Part shown: positions 33,762 to 44,633 of the stretch, piece by piece
How the letters are laid out: each line of letters starts with the position of its first letter
Numbering within the stretch: the stretch's first letter is position 1
Assembly (NCBI RefSeq): GCF_018613065.1
Contig: NZ_JAGGQW010000050.1
Location: 173,269 to 237,268, forward strand
Direction of reading: 5' to 3'
DNA: 64,000 bases
DNA from: Bacillus sp. ISL-7
GTDB taxonomy: Bacteria > Bacillota > Bacilli > Bacillales_B > DSM-18226
Program-made: the position numbers and the translations under genes
Notes under the pieces: generated by a model
What the model was told of the DNA's origin: nothing
What the model saw: the letters and a program-made list of their open reading frames with translations, nothing else
Database searches by the model: none

Positions 33762-35918
33762 TTAATCGTTCCAATCTAAACGTCGATTGATTTCTTCTAA
33801 TACTTGTTGAGCAGCAACAGGTATGACTGTTCCTGGACCAAAAATAGCCGCTACCCCGTTTTCTTTTAAAAATTCATAATCCTTGACCGGGATAACACCT
33901 CCGGCAACAACAACGATGTCCTCTCGGTCGAGCTTCTTCATTTCAGTCATTAGTTTTGGCAATAGCGTCTTATGACCACCAGCCTGAGAACTTATCCCAA
34001 TAACATGAACATCATTTTCAACTGCCTGAAGTGCAGCTTCTTCTGGTGTTTGAAAAAGAGGACCAATATCCACATCAAATCCTAAATCTGCAAATGCAGT
34101 TGCTATTACCCTGGCCCCGCGATCATGACCATCCTGTCCCATCTTGGCAACCATGATTCTTGGACGGCGTCCTTCTCTCGCTTCAAATTTCTGAGTTTGT
34201 TGTCGTACGTCATCAATTTCTTGCACAATAGCATATTCGGCGCTATATACTCCAATGACCGAGCGAGAATTTGCTTTGTGACGCCCAACAACTTTTTCAT
34301 ATGCATCGGAAATCTCACCAAGACTTGCTCTGGCCCTTGCTGCTTCAATTGCAAGGGCTAATAAATTACCTTCTCCTGTTTCAGCAGCTTGGGTAATTGC
34401 CTTTAGCGTGGCTTGTACCTTTATATCATCTCGACTTGAACGCAGCTCTTGTAACCGCTTAATTTGAGCTTCTCGTACAGCCGCATTATCAACTTCAAGG
34501 ATGTCTAGATTGTCTTCATTTTCTAACCGATATTTATTGACCCCGATAATGGTTTCTGTTTTAGAGTCAATATGGCTTTGCCGACGAGCAGCCGCCTCTT
34601 CAATTCTCATCTTCGGGAGGCCCGTTTCAATTGCTTTAACCATACCACCTAGGGACTCTACTTCTTGAATATGCTTCCATGCTTGATTTGTTAATTCATG
34701 CGTTAAATATTCCATGTAATAAGAGCCGCCCCAAGGATCAACCACATTGCAAATACCGGTTTCTTCTTGTAAATAAAGCTGTGTATTCCTGGCAATCCGT
34801 GCAGAAAAATCTGTTGGTAATGCAATTGCTTCATCCAGAGCATTTGTATGCAATGACTGGGTATGTCCCATTGTTGCTGCCATTGCTTCAATACAGGTTC
34901 GAGTTACGTTATTAAAAGGATCCTGCTCGGTTAAGCTCCAGCCTGATGTTTGGGAGTGAGCACGCAGTGCCATTGATTTTTCATTTTTAGGTTGAAATTG
35001 TTTCATCAGTTTCGCCCACAATAGGCGTCCTGCCCGCATCTTCGCTACTTCCATAAAATAATTCATTCCAATTCCCCAAAAGAACGATAACCTTGGTGCA
35101 AATGAATCAATATCCAACCCGGCTTTCAGTCCGGTTCGAACATACTCTAATCCATTGGCTAAAGTGTACCCTAGCTCAATATCCGCAGTCGCTCCAGCTT
35201 CTTGCATATGATATCCAGATATACTAATGCTGTTAAATTTCGGCATATGTTGAGAGGTGTAGGAAAAGATGTCTGCTATAATTCTCATTGAAGCTTCAGG
35301 TGGGTAAATAAAGGTATTCCGAACCATATATTCTTTTAAAATATCATTTTGGATGGTACCAGATAATTGTGATTGATGAACGCCTTGTTCTTCAGCTGCC
35401 ACGATATAAAAAGCTAAAATCGGAAGTACAGCACCATTCATTGTCATGGATACCGACATTTTATCCAATGGGATCCCATCGAACAAAATTTTCATATCCA
35501 ATATCGAATCCACAGCCACACCTGCTTTTCCTACATCGCCCTCGACACGGGGATGATCAGAATCATAGCCACGGTGTGTTGCCAAATCAAATGCAATCGA
35601 TAGGCCCTTTTGTCCTGCAGCTAAATTCCGGCGGTAAAAAGCATTGCTTTCCTCTGCAGTTGAAAAACCAGCATATTGTCTTACTGTCCATGGTTGGTTA
35701 ATATACATTGTTGGATATGGCCCTCTTAAAAACGGTGCGATTCCAGATATATACTCCAAATGTTCCATATTAGTAAGGTCAGAAGATGTATATAACGGTT
35801 TCACGTCAATGTTCTCTAATGTTTTCCATCTTGCGGCCGTTTCTTCTATTTTTCGAGGAATGGGGGAGGTAAAAGTGTCACGAAATGACATTTTAGTAAA
35901 ATCCACTACTTTGTACAT
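33762..35918 (-). CDS. mutB: Methylmalonyl-CoA mutase large (catalytic) subunit
   Basis: 718 residues, normal for MutB. The TIM barrel (~40-560) carries the substrate region ([20 protein letters not shown]). The C-terminal cobalamin domain (~580-715) has the base-off motif GQDGHDRG near residue 600. It converts (R)-methylmalonyl-CoA to succinyl-CoA using adenosylcobalamin. Its start overlaps the mutA stop by 13 bp, which gives coupled translation of the heterodimer. With the carboxylase in the same operon it sends propionyl-CoA to the TCA cycle. No epimerase or MeaB chaperone gene is nearby. Confidence 0.96.
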   Translation of the reverse strand: MYKVVDFTKMSFRDTFTSPIPRKIEETAARWKTLENIDVKPLYTSSDLTNMEHLEYISGIAPFLRGPYPTMYINQPWTVRQYAGFSTAEESNAFYRRNLAAGQKGLSIAFDLATHRGYDSDHPRVEGDVGKAGVAVDSILDMKILFDGIPLDKMSVSMTMNGAVLPILAFYIVAAEEQGVHQSQLSGTIQNDILKEYMVRNTFIYPPEASMRIIADIFSYTSQHMPKFNSISISGYHMQEAGATADIELGYTLANGLEYVRTGLKAGLDIDSFAPRLSFFWGIGMNYFMEVAKMRAGRLLWAKLMKQFQPKNEKSMALRAHSQTSGWSLTEQDPFNNVTRTCIEAMAATMGHTQSLHTNALDEAIALPTDFSARIARNTQLYLQEETGICNVVDPWGGSYYMEYLTHELTNQAWKHIQEVESLGGMVKAIETGLPKMRIEEAAARRQSHIDSKTETIIGVNKYRLENEDNLDILEVDNAAVREAQIKRLQELRSSRDDIKVQATLKAITQAAETGEGNLLALAIEAARARASLGEISDAYEKVVGRHKANSRSVIGVYSAEYAIVQEIDDVRQQTQKFEAREGRRPRIMVAKMGQDGHDRGARVIATAFADLGFDVDIGPLFQTPEEAALQAVENDVHVIGISSQAGGHKTLLPKLMTEMKKLDREDIVVVAGGVIPVKDYEFLKENGVAAIFGPGTVIPVAAQQVLEEINRRLDWND

Positions 35919-38056
35919 TCTCTAATTCCTCCCTTTATTTGAAGAGTGATCAATTTTTCATAGTAGTTAATATTTGAATGAATAAAGTCATCTACTCCTG
36001 CTTTCGTATATAGTTCTCTATCATTTGCAGGAGGATAACCAGCCAATAGAATGGTTACGTCGCTATTACATTGTTTCAAACTTTTTGCTAGAGAAGGAAC
36101 TACCTCAGGAAAATTCTCATCCTTACACAAAATGACCACAATATTGGGTTTGGAAGATTGGAACGCATGTAAAGCCTCGGAAATCGATTGATACTCTGCA
36201 TGTAGGCTTACATGAAATCCCCCTACTTTTAAAAATTCAGTTACGAAATCTGCATGATGTTTATAGTTAGAAACAGGTCCAAAATTGGCTACAAATACCT
36301 CAGGGAGATGACCAATCTTAAGCTTGTATTTTTCTGCATGCTCACGAAGTGTCTCAAAAGGTTCTGCTGCTCTGTGAAAACCAAAATGACGAATAGATGG
36401 GTTCATACTTGTTGGTAAACACATAGCTTGTAAGAGTTCATCAATTTTCACACCGGCTTTGGCCGCTTTTATAGCATTCTCCATAGAATGATTTCCTGTA
36501 AATTTTTTTAATGAATCTTGTAATAGAACAAACTCCACGTTAGAATTCAGATGGTTAACATTTTTGGGTGCGTCATTTTTGACTGGAGTTTCGACCTGTT
36601 CAATGTTTTCGTGAAAACCCAATGGATTCTCATCCAAATTTGGATAGATATTTGTACCTACAATCTTTTCTTTCCTGCTTTTGATATTAATCATTTTTTC
36701 TTCAGCTGTTCCAGTAACTGTCTCTTGTGGAAAACCCTCAATGAGCGAATTATACATTCCACCTATTTTTTCTATTTGTTGAAAAAGCTCCCATGCCTTT
36801 TCAGCTAGTGTATAGGTGAGTGTTTCGATGTACCATGATCCTCCACCTGGGTCGGTAACCTTTGACAAATTAGCTTCATTTTCCAGAATTAGTTGAGTAT
36901 TTCTTGCAATTCGACGTGAAAACTCATTAGGCGGACCAAATGCCTCATCAAATGGTGACACATGCAGGCTATTAACACCACCAATAATCCCACCAAACGC
37001 TTCTGTTGTTCCACGGAGTATGTTTACATAAGGATCGTGAACCGTTTTTGTCCATGCCGAAGTCCTTGCGTGAATGAACATCTTTTGAGAAGTATCATTA
37101 CCGCCTAATTCCTTCACGATTCTAGCCCACAACATTCGAGCAGCTCTAAATTTTGCTATTTCCATGAAAAAATTTGAACCTATCGAAAAAGAAAAAGCTA
37201 TCCTATTTGCTGCATCATCAATAGAAATGTGGTGATTTTCCATAGTGCGAAGATATTCCAAACCTGTGGCAATTGCAAAAGCCAATTCCTGTACAGCATT
37301 TCCCCCCGCATTATGGTATGCATGGGTTTGGACAACAATTGTTTTCAATTCAGGAGAGTGTTTCATCGACCACCTAGTCATCTCTGCCATCATTTTGTAT
37401 GCTTGATTAATAGGATATGGAAGCTCCCCCTTTTGTACGAGTTGTCCAATTGGATCAATACCAATACAGCCTCTAACTCTATTGGGACGTTGATTTTGTT
37501 CAATTATATAAGCCATAAATGTAGCGAAAAAAGGATATCCGCTTATACAAGGTTCCAAATAGATTGGGATCTCTTCCAAATTTATCTTCTGGAATGCTTT
37601 GTGAAAATCCTGGAGAGAGGCTATTGAAACGCCTGTCCTATTTACCTTTTCCTGGTCCAAGGGGTCAATCCGTCTCTCTTCGTCTAAGACCAAATGAAGC
37701 ATCGTTTGCCCTTTTTCTAAATCATTTCGTACAGCTTGATTAAACTCTTCTGGATCCGTGCAGGCTAATTCCTGACACACTTGCCAAGGTTCATGCTGTT
37801 TGCCTATTTCATTTGTTCCACGTAAATATGGGAAATCACCTGGCAATGTAGATAAAAAAGGATATTTTTCAATATCCTCATGACGATACAAGGGTTGAAG
37901 ACGAATTCCTTCATAAGTATCGGTAACTAGATTTTCTTCAAATTTAGCTCCTTTTAAGTTTTTCTCTGCCACTTCTCTCCACTGTTGAAAAGTTGGTGTA
38001 GAAAAATCCTCAAACAAATGTATTTTAGATTCTGTCATTTTACTATTAATGGTCAC
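35906..38056 (-). CDS. mutA: Methylmalonyl-CoA mutase small subunit
   Basis: 716 residues from a GTG at 38056, 12 nt after AGAAGGGGAG; ATG at codon 7 is an alternative without its own site. The fold follows MutB, but the C-terminal domain lacks the DxHDRG cobalamin motif ([13 protein letters not shown] stands in its place), as is normal for the non-catalytic subunit. It stabilises MutB. Next upstream is the small Cys-rich protein gene. Confidence 0.94.
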   Translation of the reverse strand: MTINSKMTESKIHLFEDFSTPTFQQWREVAEKNLKGAKFEENLVTDTYEGIRLQPLYRHEDIEKYPFLSTLPGDFPYLRGTNEIGKQHEPWQVCQELACTDPEEFNQAVRNDLEKGQTMLHLVLDEERRIDPLDQEKVNRTGVSIASLQDFHKAFQKINLEEIPIYLEPCISGYPFFATFMAYIIEQNQRPNRVRGCIGIDPIGQLVQKGELPYPINQAYKMMAEMTRWSMKHSPELKTIVVQTHAYHNAGGNAVQELAFAIATGLEYLRTMENHHISIDDAANRIAFSFSIGSNFFMEIAKFRAARMLWARIVKELGGNDTSQKMFIHARTSAWTKTVHDPYVNILRGTTEAFGGIIGGVNSLHVSPFDEAFGPPNEFSRRIARNTQLILENEANLSKVTDPGGGSWYIETLTYTLAEKAWELFQQIEKIGGMYNSLIEGFPQETVTGTAEEKMINIKSRKEKIVGTNIYPNLDENPLGFHENIEQVETPVKNDAPKNVNHLNSNVEFVLLQDSLKKFTGNHSMENAIKAAKAGVKIDELLQAMCLPTSMNPSIRHFGFHRAAEPFETLREHAEKYKLKIGHLPEVFVANFGPVSNYKHHADFVTEFLKVGGFHVSLHAEYQSISEALHAFQSSKPNIVVILCKDENFPEVVPSLAKSLKQCNSDVTILLAGYPPANDRELYTKAGVDDFIHSNINYYEKLITLQIKGGIRECTK

Positions 38057-38112
38057 AGTTTCAAGCCACTCCCCTTCTAGTCTATAATTCTGTAATAATT
38101 TAAATTTGTATT

Positions 38113-38313
38113 TTAACCTGATTTTTCCGGGGAAGTTTTTGACAAAGAATACTTGGATTGTTTTGAAAAATGGTAAGTTGGGTAATTATAATAAACTTTT
38201 GCAATCGCAAAATTTTCACAAAGGGAACACTTAATTTGATACGATGCTTTGCTGAGATGGGGAGCTTCTAAAAATGGCAGTGCTTCTTTCATGTGTGTTT
38301 TACATACCCACAT
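38113..38313 (-). CDS. Small Cys/His protein, possible zinc site
   Basis: 66 residues; AAGGAAGGGGTG lies just before the ATG at 38313. It begins MWVCKTHMKEALPFL and has a later CSLCENFA pair, giving CxxH...CxxC, a pattern that can bind zinc. It sits in line between phaC and mutA and reads as a gene of the operon. I do not recognise a named family. A role in PHA granules or in the mutase cannot be told from the sequence. Confidence 0.6.
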   Translation of the reverse strand: MWVCKTHMKEALPFLEAPHLSKASYQIKCSLCENFAIAKVYYNYPTYHFSKQSKYSLSKTSPEKSG

Positions 38314-38343
38314 AATTTCACCCCTTCCTTCAATCTTTTTAAA

Positions 38344-39435
38344 CTAATAACAAGATCGTTCTTCCAACCAATTACCAATCGTTGGATATGTTATTTTTGA
38401 AGCTTTACTTCCAAAAGCAATGGACGTGTGACCTACTGGTAATTTTATATACTGTTTGTCTTTACTGGATATGCGATTCATCAATGCTTCTACTTGATGT
38501 GGTTGTGCAATGATGTCAATTTCACCTGATAAGTTGAGCACATTCGCAGTGATTGCCTCAAGATTAACCTTCCGGCCTCGAATAACCAGTTCGCCTTTGA
38601 TAAGCTTGTTTTTTTGATAGAATTCGCGAATCCACTGACGATAGGATTCCCCTGGAAATGGAATGCCATCATTTAACCATTTTTGCAGAAGTTTAAAGCT
38701 TTTTACGAAACTTTCATTATCAGCCCGATCAAAAAGACTAACATATGGTCCATAAAAGTTTGCCATCGGTTTGAGTAATTTGTTTCCGATGTCAATCATT
38801 TCAGGTGGGATATTCCCGTATGTTTGAACCAATTTATCAATATCAAAATGTTGCTCATCCAGCATTGCACCATATACGCCTGTTTCTTCAAAATCAAATG
38901 GGGTTGTCATAAAGATAAGGTTACGAATTGGTAACTCAGGGTGCAGAGCTGCAAATATTGATGTTATCGTCCCACCCATGCAGTATCCAAGAATGGACAC
39001 TTCCTCCGCATTCGATTTCCGCAAGACTTTTTGCACTGCTCTTGGGATGTAATCCATAATATAATCATCTAATTTCATATTTTTATCTTCCATGCCTGGT
39101 GTACCCCAATCAAGTAGATAAACGTCAAAGCCTCGATTTACTAGATATTCAACTAAACTGCTACCCTTCGTTAAGTCCATGATATAGGGCTTATTAATCA
39201 GTGCAAAAATCAAAAGAAGTGGAGTTTTATATTTTTTCGGTTGTTCTGAAATATAGCGATAAAGCTTGGTTTTATTTCTAGTCCAAATAACTTCTTTCGG
39301 CGTTGGGCCAACCTCTGGCTCAGCATCCTTCATTAACACTTGAGTTACACTTTTTACACGTCTATTCATCTGTTGATATTCCTCTGGCATCATCCCGATA
39401 AAACTTTCGTATTGTTTTGTCATTAGATCCTTCAT
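38344..39435 (-). CDS. phaC: Polyhydroxyalkanoate synthase, class III/IV PhaC
   Basis: 363 residues from the ATG at 39435, after AAGGAGTGG; the open frame is 14 codons longer. The alpha/beta-hydrolase fold has the PHA synthase lipase-like box GYCMGG with nucleophile C152, an Asp in SGEIDIIAQPHQ and His in LPVGHTSIAFG, the expected Cys-Asp-His triad. Length and sequence fit the Bacillus class IV enzyme that joins (R)-3-hydroxyacyl-CoA units into storage polymer. A short partner-like gene lies just upstream. MaoC-type hydratases in the same operon could supply (R)-hydroxyacyl-CoA. Linkage to a carboxylase and mutase operon, rather than to phaP-Q-B, is unusual. Confidence 0.93.
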   Translation of the reverse strand: MKDLMTKQYESFIGMMPEEYQQMNRRVKSVTQVLMKDAEPEVGPTPKEVIWTRNKTKLYRYISEQPKKYKTPLLLIFALINKPYIMDLTKGSSLVEYLVNRGFDVYLLDWGTPGMEDKNMKLDDYIMDYIPRAVQKVLRKSNAEEVSILGYCMGGTITSIFAALHPELPIRNLIFMTTPFDFEETGVYGAMLDEQHFDIDKLVQTYGNIPPEMIDIGNKLLKPMANFYGPYVSLFDRADNESFVKSFKLLQKWLNDGIPFPGESYRQWIREFYQKNKLIKGELVIRGRKVNLEAITANVLNLSGEIDIIAQPHQVEALMNRISSKDKQYIKLPVGHTSIAFGSKASKITYPTIGNWLEERSCY

Positions 39436-39511
39436 TACTATCCACTCCTTACGTAAAATTAAATTAACACTTTTCATTTAATATGAACCTAATTTCTATA
39501 TACCTTACATT

Positions 39512-39901
39512 CTAAGATTTTAATAAAGTAATGATTTGATTCAGTTTATTATCAAGACTTTTCATTTCCTTTTTTAAACTTGCCATTTCTCGTTGAGATT
39601 CCACTGAATCACTTTGATTATCCTTGTAATCTTGTATAAATTCTTCTAAATCATCCACTTTCGCATCGATATTAACAATTTGCGAGGAAATATGCGCAAG
39701 GTCATTTATTGATGGTAGATTGACAAATTCATAATAACGCTCGGTAGTTTCATTCAACATATTTTTTAATTGAAGATTTATCTCCAACAACTGTCCTATC
39801 TCCTCAGCTGGAAATTTCTTTGTCACTCTATCATCAAAAAGCTTGCTGTACTTGGTGTAATAATCCTTCCAAATTTCATAAGTGTTAAAGTTTTGTAACA
39901 T
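39512..39901 (-). CDS. Probable small PHA synthase partner subunit (PhaR/PhaE-like)
   Basis: 129 residues, mostly helical with a C-terminal coiled coil (SLKKEMKSLDNKLNQIITLL). The segment RYYEFVNLPSINDLAHISSQI recalls the conserved PhaE/PhaR stretch where a NxPS/T-x-x-D motif precedes the coiled coil. It lies 76 bp upstream of phaC, as the partner gene does in Bacillus phaRC. It is shorter than usual PhaR or PhaE proteins, so it may be a reduced form. AGGAGGGG precedes the ATG. Function follows mainly from position and this motif. Confidence 0.68.
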   Translation of the reverse strand: MLQNFNTYEIWKDYYTKYSKLFDDRVTKKFPAEEIGQLLEINLQLKNMLNETTERYYEFVNLPSINDLAHISSQIVNIDAKVDDLEEFIQDYKDNQSDSVESQREMASLKKEMKSLDNKLNQIITLLKS

Positions 39902-39962
39902 CTTTACCCCTCCTATTACCTATATAATTTAATGATTTTACTAGATTTTTAAAAATCTAATC

Positions 39963-41513
39963 TTACAACGGAATATTTCCATGCTTTTTTTTCGGTCTTG
40001 ATTCTTTTTTTGTTCTAAGCATCTCTAAAGATTGTTTCAGAACTTTCCTTGTATCTCTAGGATCAATCACGTCATCAACCATGCCATGAGAGGCGGCAAC
40101 ATAAGGATTCGCAAACTTGTTTCGATATTCCTCAATTTTTTCAGAACGAGTTACTGCGGGATTGCTGCTTTGGTTAATTTCTTTCGCGAATATAATATTT
40201 GCTGCTCCTTCAGGACCCATTACGGCGATTTCCGAGTTAGGCCAAGCATAGACAATGTCCGCACCGATGGCTTTTGAATTCATTGCCACATAGGCTCCGC
40301 CAAATGCTTTTCTTAGAATAACCGTTATTTTGGGCACAGTCGCTTCCGAATATGCATAGAGAATTTTTGCTCCGTGACGAATGATTCCGCCGTGCTCTTG
40401 ATTGACGCCTGGGAAAAACCCAGTAACGTCTTCAAATGTGATAATTGGAATGTTAAATGAATCACAGAATCGAATGAATCTGGCAGTCTTATCCGAAGAA
40501 TTAATATCCAGTCCTCCAGCCATTACTTTTGGCTGATTGGCAATGACCCCCACACTATTTCCATCAATACGTCCAAAACCAACCACGATATTTTTCGCAT
40601 AGTCTTTTTGTACTTCCATGAAATCACCGTGATCTAGAACTTGTTCTAATACCTTACGAATGTCATATACCTTTGTTCCATTGAGAGGTACTAGGTCAAG
40701 CAAATCTTCGCGCCAATCACTCTCTTCACAAATTGGAAGAGCCTGAGGAGTTTCCGAATTATTTTGAGGGAGAAAGGTAATTAATTTCCGTACCTCATCT
40801 AAGACCTCGTGTTCAGAATCCCCAGTAAAATGCGCACATCCACTTATGGAGGAATGAACTTTTGCACCGCCAAGATTTTCCGCAGAAATGTTCTCTCCAG
40901 TAACGGTTTCAATCACCTTTGGTCCTGTAATAAACATTTGACTGGTTTTGTTGACCATAAACACAAAATCAGTGATCGCTGGAGAATAGACTGCCCCACC
41001 TGCACAAGGGCCCATAATTACAGATATTTGTGGGATGACCCCTGAATAGATGGCATTCCGATAAAATATTTGACCGTATCCGTCTAAGGAAACAACACCT
41101 TCTTGAATCCTAGCGCCGCCAGAATCATTTAAACCAATAATGGGTGCTCCATTTTTAGCTGCCAAATCCATGATTTTGCATATTTTTGTCGCATGCATCT
41201 CTCCTAATGCTCCGCCAAAAACGGTAAAATCCTGTGCAAATACGTAGACAAGCCGACCTTGAATTTTACCGTAACCCGTCACGACCCCTTCTCCTGGGCT
41301 TTCTAATCTATCCATACCGAAGTTGGTTGAACGGTGCTGAATGAATGGATTTAATTCCACAAAGGAATCTTCGTCTAGTAATAAATCAATTCGTTCCCTT
41401 GCAGTTAACTTCCCGCGATTATGCTGGGTATGAATTCGCTCGTCTCCCCCGCCAAGAGCGACCTTACCTTTCCGGTCCCAAAGATCAAAAATCTTCTCAT
41501 AAACTGTGCTCAT
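39963..41513 (-). CDS. Acyl-CoA (propionyl-CoA type) carboxylase, carboxyltransferase subunit
   Basis: 516 residues, the usual length of PccB. It has both crotonase-like halves, with GLNDSGGARIQEGVVSLDGY near 120, PCAGGAVYSPAITDF and DVTGFFPGVNQEHGG and GADIVYAWPNSEIAVMGPEG near the end. It transfers CO2 from carboxybiotin to an acyl-CoA. Position with biotin carboxylase, BCCP and methylmalonyl-CoA mutase makes propionyl-CoA the likely substrate; methylcrotonyl-CoA is a weaker alternative. GAGGAGG precedes the ATG at 41513. Confidence 0.93.
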   Translation of the reverse strand: MSTVYEKIFDLWDRKGKVALGGGDERIHTQHNRGKLTARERIDLLLDEDSFVELNPFIQHRSTNFGMDRLESPGEGVVTGYGKIQGRLVYVFAQDFTVFGGALGEMHATKICKIMDLAAKNGAPIIGLNDSGGARIQEGVVSLDGYGQIFYRNAIYSGVIPQISVIMGPCAGGAVYSPAITDFVFMVNKTSQMFITGPKVIETVTGENISAENLGGAKVHSSISGCAHFTGDSEHEVLDEVRKLITFLPQNNSETPQALPICEESDWREDLLDLVPLNGTKVYDIRKVLEQVLDHGDFMEVQKDYAKNIVVGFGRIDGNSVGVIANQPKVMAGGLDINSSDKTARFIRFCDSFNIPIITFEDVTGFFPGVNQEHGGIIRHGAKILYAYSEATVPKITVILRKAFGGAYVAMNSKAIGADIVYAWPNSEIAVMGPEGAANIIFAKEINQSSNPAVTRSEKIEEYRNKFANPYVAASHGMVDDVIDPRDTRKVLKQSLEMLRTKKESRPKKKHGNIPL

Positions 41514-41546
41514 TGGTTATCTCAACCTCCTCTCTGCTAGATATAT

Positions 41547-42092
41547 TTAGGATGTCTGTTTCACTAAGAAAAGAGGTTGACCGTACTCTACGAGCTGGCC
41601 ATTCTCGACGAGAACTTCAACAATCTCTCCGTCCATTTCAGCTTCAATTTCATTAAACAATTTCATGGCTTCTAAAATGCAGACCATGGTTGATTTCTCA
41701 ACTTTATCTCCAATTTTAACAAAAGGTGCCGCGTCAACTCCTGGAGCTCTGTAAAACGTTCCTACCATTGGAGAAACAATTTTTGAAAGGTGTTTGTTTT
41801 CATCATTTGTTTGTGTATTATTTACCTTCACTAAGTTCTCTGTCTTTGCAGCTACTTGAACATGTGCTGTTGATATCTCCTTATTTGTGTATGATGGTAA
41901 AACGGCTGTAGTCTCAGCATTAACAGAACAAGTCTGAGTATCAGAAGTGTTTATCCCCTTTTGAACTACTGGTGCTGTCCCAATACTTCTACGAATTAAT
42001 ATTTTAGAATTACCTTCTTCAATTTCGAACACTTCTATTGAAGAATCATCCACTAATTTAATCATTTCTCTAATTTCTTGGATTTTGAACAT
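41547..42092 (-). CDS. Biotin carboxyl carrier protein of the acyl-CoA carboxylase
   Basis: 181 residues. The C-terminal biotinyl domain (~110-180) has the lysine in [12 protein letters not shown]. The N-terminal AccB-like segment is [24 protein letters not shown], followed by a low-complexity Thr/Val/Asn linker. A separate carrier, carboxylase and carboxyltransferase gives a three-part enzyme like acetyl-CoA carboxylase. AAGGAGAG precedes the ATG. Confidence 0.93.
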   Translation of the reverse strand: MFKIQEIREMIKLVDDSSIEVFEIEEGNSKILIRRSIGTAPVVQKGINTSDTQTCSVNAETTAVLPSYTNKEISTAHVQVAAKTENLVKVNNTQTNDENKHLSKIVSPMVGTFYRAPGVDAAPFVKIGDKVEKSTMVCILEAMKLFNEIEAEMDGEIVEVLVENGQLVEYGQPLFLVKQTS

Positions 42093-42125
42093 CTTTCTCT
42101 CTCCTTAGTAATCATAAACTATGAA

Positions 42126-43478
42126 TTATACTTCTAACTTCAATGGATTGTTTTCAAGAAATTTTGTATTAAATTGTCCTTTTATAAAGGATTCATGTTC
42201 AAGTAATTTTTGATGAAACGGAATCGTTGTCTTGATTCCGATAATGACAAATTCATCAAGCGCTCTTTTCATCCGCCCGATGGCTTCTTCACGATCTTTT
42301 CCCCAAACAATCACTTTTGCGGCCATCGAATCATAAAAAGGAGAAATTTCATAACCAGGATAGACAGCGCTATCCACACGTACACCATACCCCCCTGGAG
42401 GTAGATACATTTCGACTTTCCCTGGAGAAGGCATAAAATTCTTTGCCGGATTTTCTGCATTTATACGGCATTCAATTGCCCACCCATTGATTTTTATATC
42501 TTCCTGTCCAAATGACAGAGGGTACCCTGCTGCGACTAAGATCTGTTCCTTGATTAAGTCAATCCCAGTAATCATTTCTGTCACCGGATGTTCTACCTGA
42601 ATTCGCGTATTCATTTCCATGAAATAGAAATTGTTGTTTTTATCTAATAGGAACTCAACAGTACCCGCTCCATAATAATGAACAGCTTTTGCAGCGGCGA
42701 TTGCTGCAGAACCCATCTGTTCACGAGTCTTTTGCTCAAGTGCTGGTGACGGGGCTTCTTCAACAAGTTTTTGATGGCGTCTTTGGATGGAACAGTCTCT
42801 TTCACCTAAATAAACGACTTTACCCAACATGTCTCCAATTATTTGAATTTCAACATGACGCGGTTCCTCAATGTATTTCTCGAGATACACCCCAGCGTTT
42901 CCAAATGCAGTTTCAGCTTCTTTCTGGGCTTGACGAATGGCTTTTCGTAAATCCTCTTCATCCTCGGCTACTCTCATTCCCTTGCCGCCGCCGCCAGCTG
43001 TTGCCTTCACGATGACGGGGAATCCAATTTCCTTTGCAATAGTTAGAGCTTCTTCGAGGTCTTCAATTAGGCCATCTGTTCCTGGAACGGTAGGTACACC
43101 TATACTTTTCATGGTATCTCTCGCGACCGCTTTATCTCCCATTTTATTTATGGCTTCTGCTTCAGGACCAATAAATGTAATATTATAATTCAAGCAGATT
43201 TCTGCAAAGTTAGCGTTTTCAGCTAAAAATCCATATCCCGGGTGGATCGCATCCGCATTTGTAGATAAAGCAACACTTATTATATTGGAAATATTCAAAT
43301 AACTCTTAGCAGACGGCGTGGGTCCAATACAATATGCTTCGTCTGCCAGTCGCACATGCAGTGCTTCACGGTCTGCTTCAGAATATACAGCGACCGTAGC
43401 TATCCCCATTTCCTTACACGCCCTAATCACACGGACAGCAATTTCTCCTCGATTAGCAATAAGAACCTTTTTAAACAT
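42126..43478 (-). CDS. Biotin carboxylase subunit of the acyl-CoA carboxylase
   Basis: 450 residues from the ATG at 43478, after AAAGGAAC; an in-frame TTG two codons earlier is unlikely. It has the ATP-grasp fold of AccC: start [20 protein letters not shown], glycine-rich loop [10 protein letters not shown] near 160, [19 protein letters not shown] and [14 protein letters not shown]. It carboxylates biotin on the carrier protein using ATP and bicarbonate. It heads the three carboxylase genes of the operon. Confidence 0.94.
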   Translation of the reverse strand: MFKKVLIANRGEIAVRVIRACKEMGIATVAVYSEADREALHVRLADEAYCIGPTPSAKSYLNISNIISVALSTNADAIHPGYGFLAENANFAEICLNYNITFIGPEAEAINKMGDKAVARDTMKSIGVPTVPGTDGLIEDLEEALTIAKEIGFPVIVKATAGGGGKGMRVAEDEEDLRKAIRQAQKEAETAFGNAGVYLEKYIEEPRHVEIQIIGDMLGKVVYLGERDCSIQRRHQKLVEEAPSPALEQKTREQMGSAAIAAAKAVHYYGAGTVEFLLDKNNNFYFMEMNTRIQVEHPVTEMITGIDLIKEQILVAAGYPLSFGQEDIKINGWAIECRINAENPAKNFMPSPGKVEMYLPPGGYGVRVDSAVYPGYEISPFYDSMAAKVIVWGKDREEAIGRMKRALDEFVIIGIKTTIPFHQKLLEHESFIKGQFNTKFLENNPLKLEV

Positions 43479-43643
43479 ATACAAGTTCCTTTCGAACAGT
43501 AATTTTATAGAGAGTGTCCATATTTGATGAAATGTCTCTCTTCAACCAGAACCTTATTCATTACTCCATTGATGGCAGATTTTTATTTAGAAGAAATTTA
43601 CTTATAAAAAAGAGTTAAGCTTGTTTTCAATCACAGGTAGTTT

Positions 43644-44612
43644 TTAAGAGGTTACTAGTGCTTTTTTGAATTCTTCCGTCAGCAATGGAACCACCTCAAA
43701 CAAATCACCCACTATACCATAGTCCGCTATTTGAAAGATGGGTGCTTCCGGATCTTTGTTAATAGCAACAATTACTTTAGAGTTAGACATTCCAGCTAAA
43801 TGCTGAATGGCACCAGAAATTCCACAGGCAATGTACAAATCAGGAGTGATGACCTTTCCTGTTTGTCCGATTTGCAGTGAATAATCGCAGTATTCGGCAT
43901 CGCATGCACCACGAGAGGCACCTACCGCACCCCCTAGGACATCCGCCAGTTTCTGAAGCACCTTAAAACCTTCTGACGTTTTAACCCCTCTACCACCAGA
44001 AATGACTACTTTCGCTTCTAATAAATCTACACCGACAGTTGTTTTTTGTATTACTTCTTTTACAACCGTCCGTAAGTCTTTGATTTCAGCATAAAAGCGC
44101 ACAATCTCAATCGTTCCGCCGATTTCTTCCACCGGGATGTTATTCGGACGGACAGTTGCAAATGGGATGCCAGATACTACTTTCTTTTTCTCTAAGGCTT
44201 TTCCGGAAAAAACAGGACGGGTGAAGATAACATCAAGGTCTTCCACCTGAACATCAATGACGTCAGATACAAGTCCTAGTCCAAATCGCGATGCTATCCG
44301 CGGTGCAAGATCTTTTCCGATTCCCGTATGTGGCATTAATATAGCTTCTGGTTCGACTACATCAATTACCTGGCTTAAGCATTGAGAATATGCATCTGTT
44401 GTATACACATCGAGTTCATCGTTGGAAATAATATATACTTTATTTGCTCCATGATTCCCTAAAACACTTGCATAATGAATGGCATCGCTGCCGAAAGCCA
44501 CAGCTATAATTTCTCCGCCTTCTGCAATGCGCTGCGCAGCTGTCAGCGACTCAAGCGAAACACCTCTTAGGTTCCCAGCTTTAGCTTCAGTCACTACAAG
44601 TACTTTTCTCAT
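43644..44612 (-). CDS. etfA: Electron transfer flavoprotein alpha subunit (copy 2)
   Basis: 322 residues. The FAD-binding signatures are GGRGVKTSEGF, GGAVGASRGACDAEY, GQTGKVITPDLYIACGISGAIQ-type sequence and NKDPEAPIFQIADYGIVGDL. It is shorter and clearly different from copy 1 at 30365, so it is not a recent duplicate. It lies within the operon between etfB copy 2 and the biotin carboxylase gene and is the natural acceptor for the acyl-CoA dehydrogenase encoded upstream. Confidence 0.95.
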   Translation of the reverse strand: MRKVLVVTEAKAGNLRGVSLESLTAAQRIAEGGEIIAVAFGSDAIHYASVLGNHGANKVYIISNDELDVYTTDAYSQCLSQVIDVVEPEAILMPHTGIGKDLAPRIASRFGLGLVSDVIDVQVEDLDVIFTRPVFSGKALEKKKVVSGIPFATVRPNNIPVEEIGGTIEIVRFYAEIKDLRTVVKEVIQKTTVGVDLLEAKVVISGGRGVKTSEGFKVLQKLADVLGGAVGASRGACDAEYCDYSLQIGQTGKVITPDLYIACGISGAIQHLAGMSNSKVIVAINKDPEAPIFQIADYGIVGDLFEVVPLLTEEFKKALVTS

Positions 44613-44633
44613 GTATGTCCTCCTTGGTGATGA

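Noticed and set aside
38057..38112. Cobalamin riboswitch before mutA
   Set aside because: The gap is only 56 bp and has no B12-box sequence.
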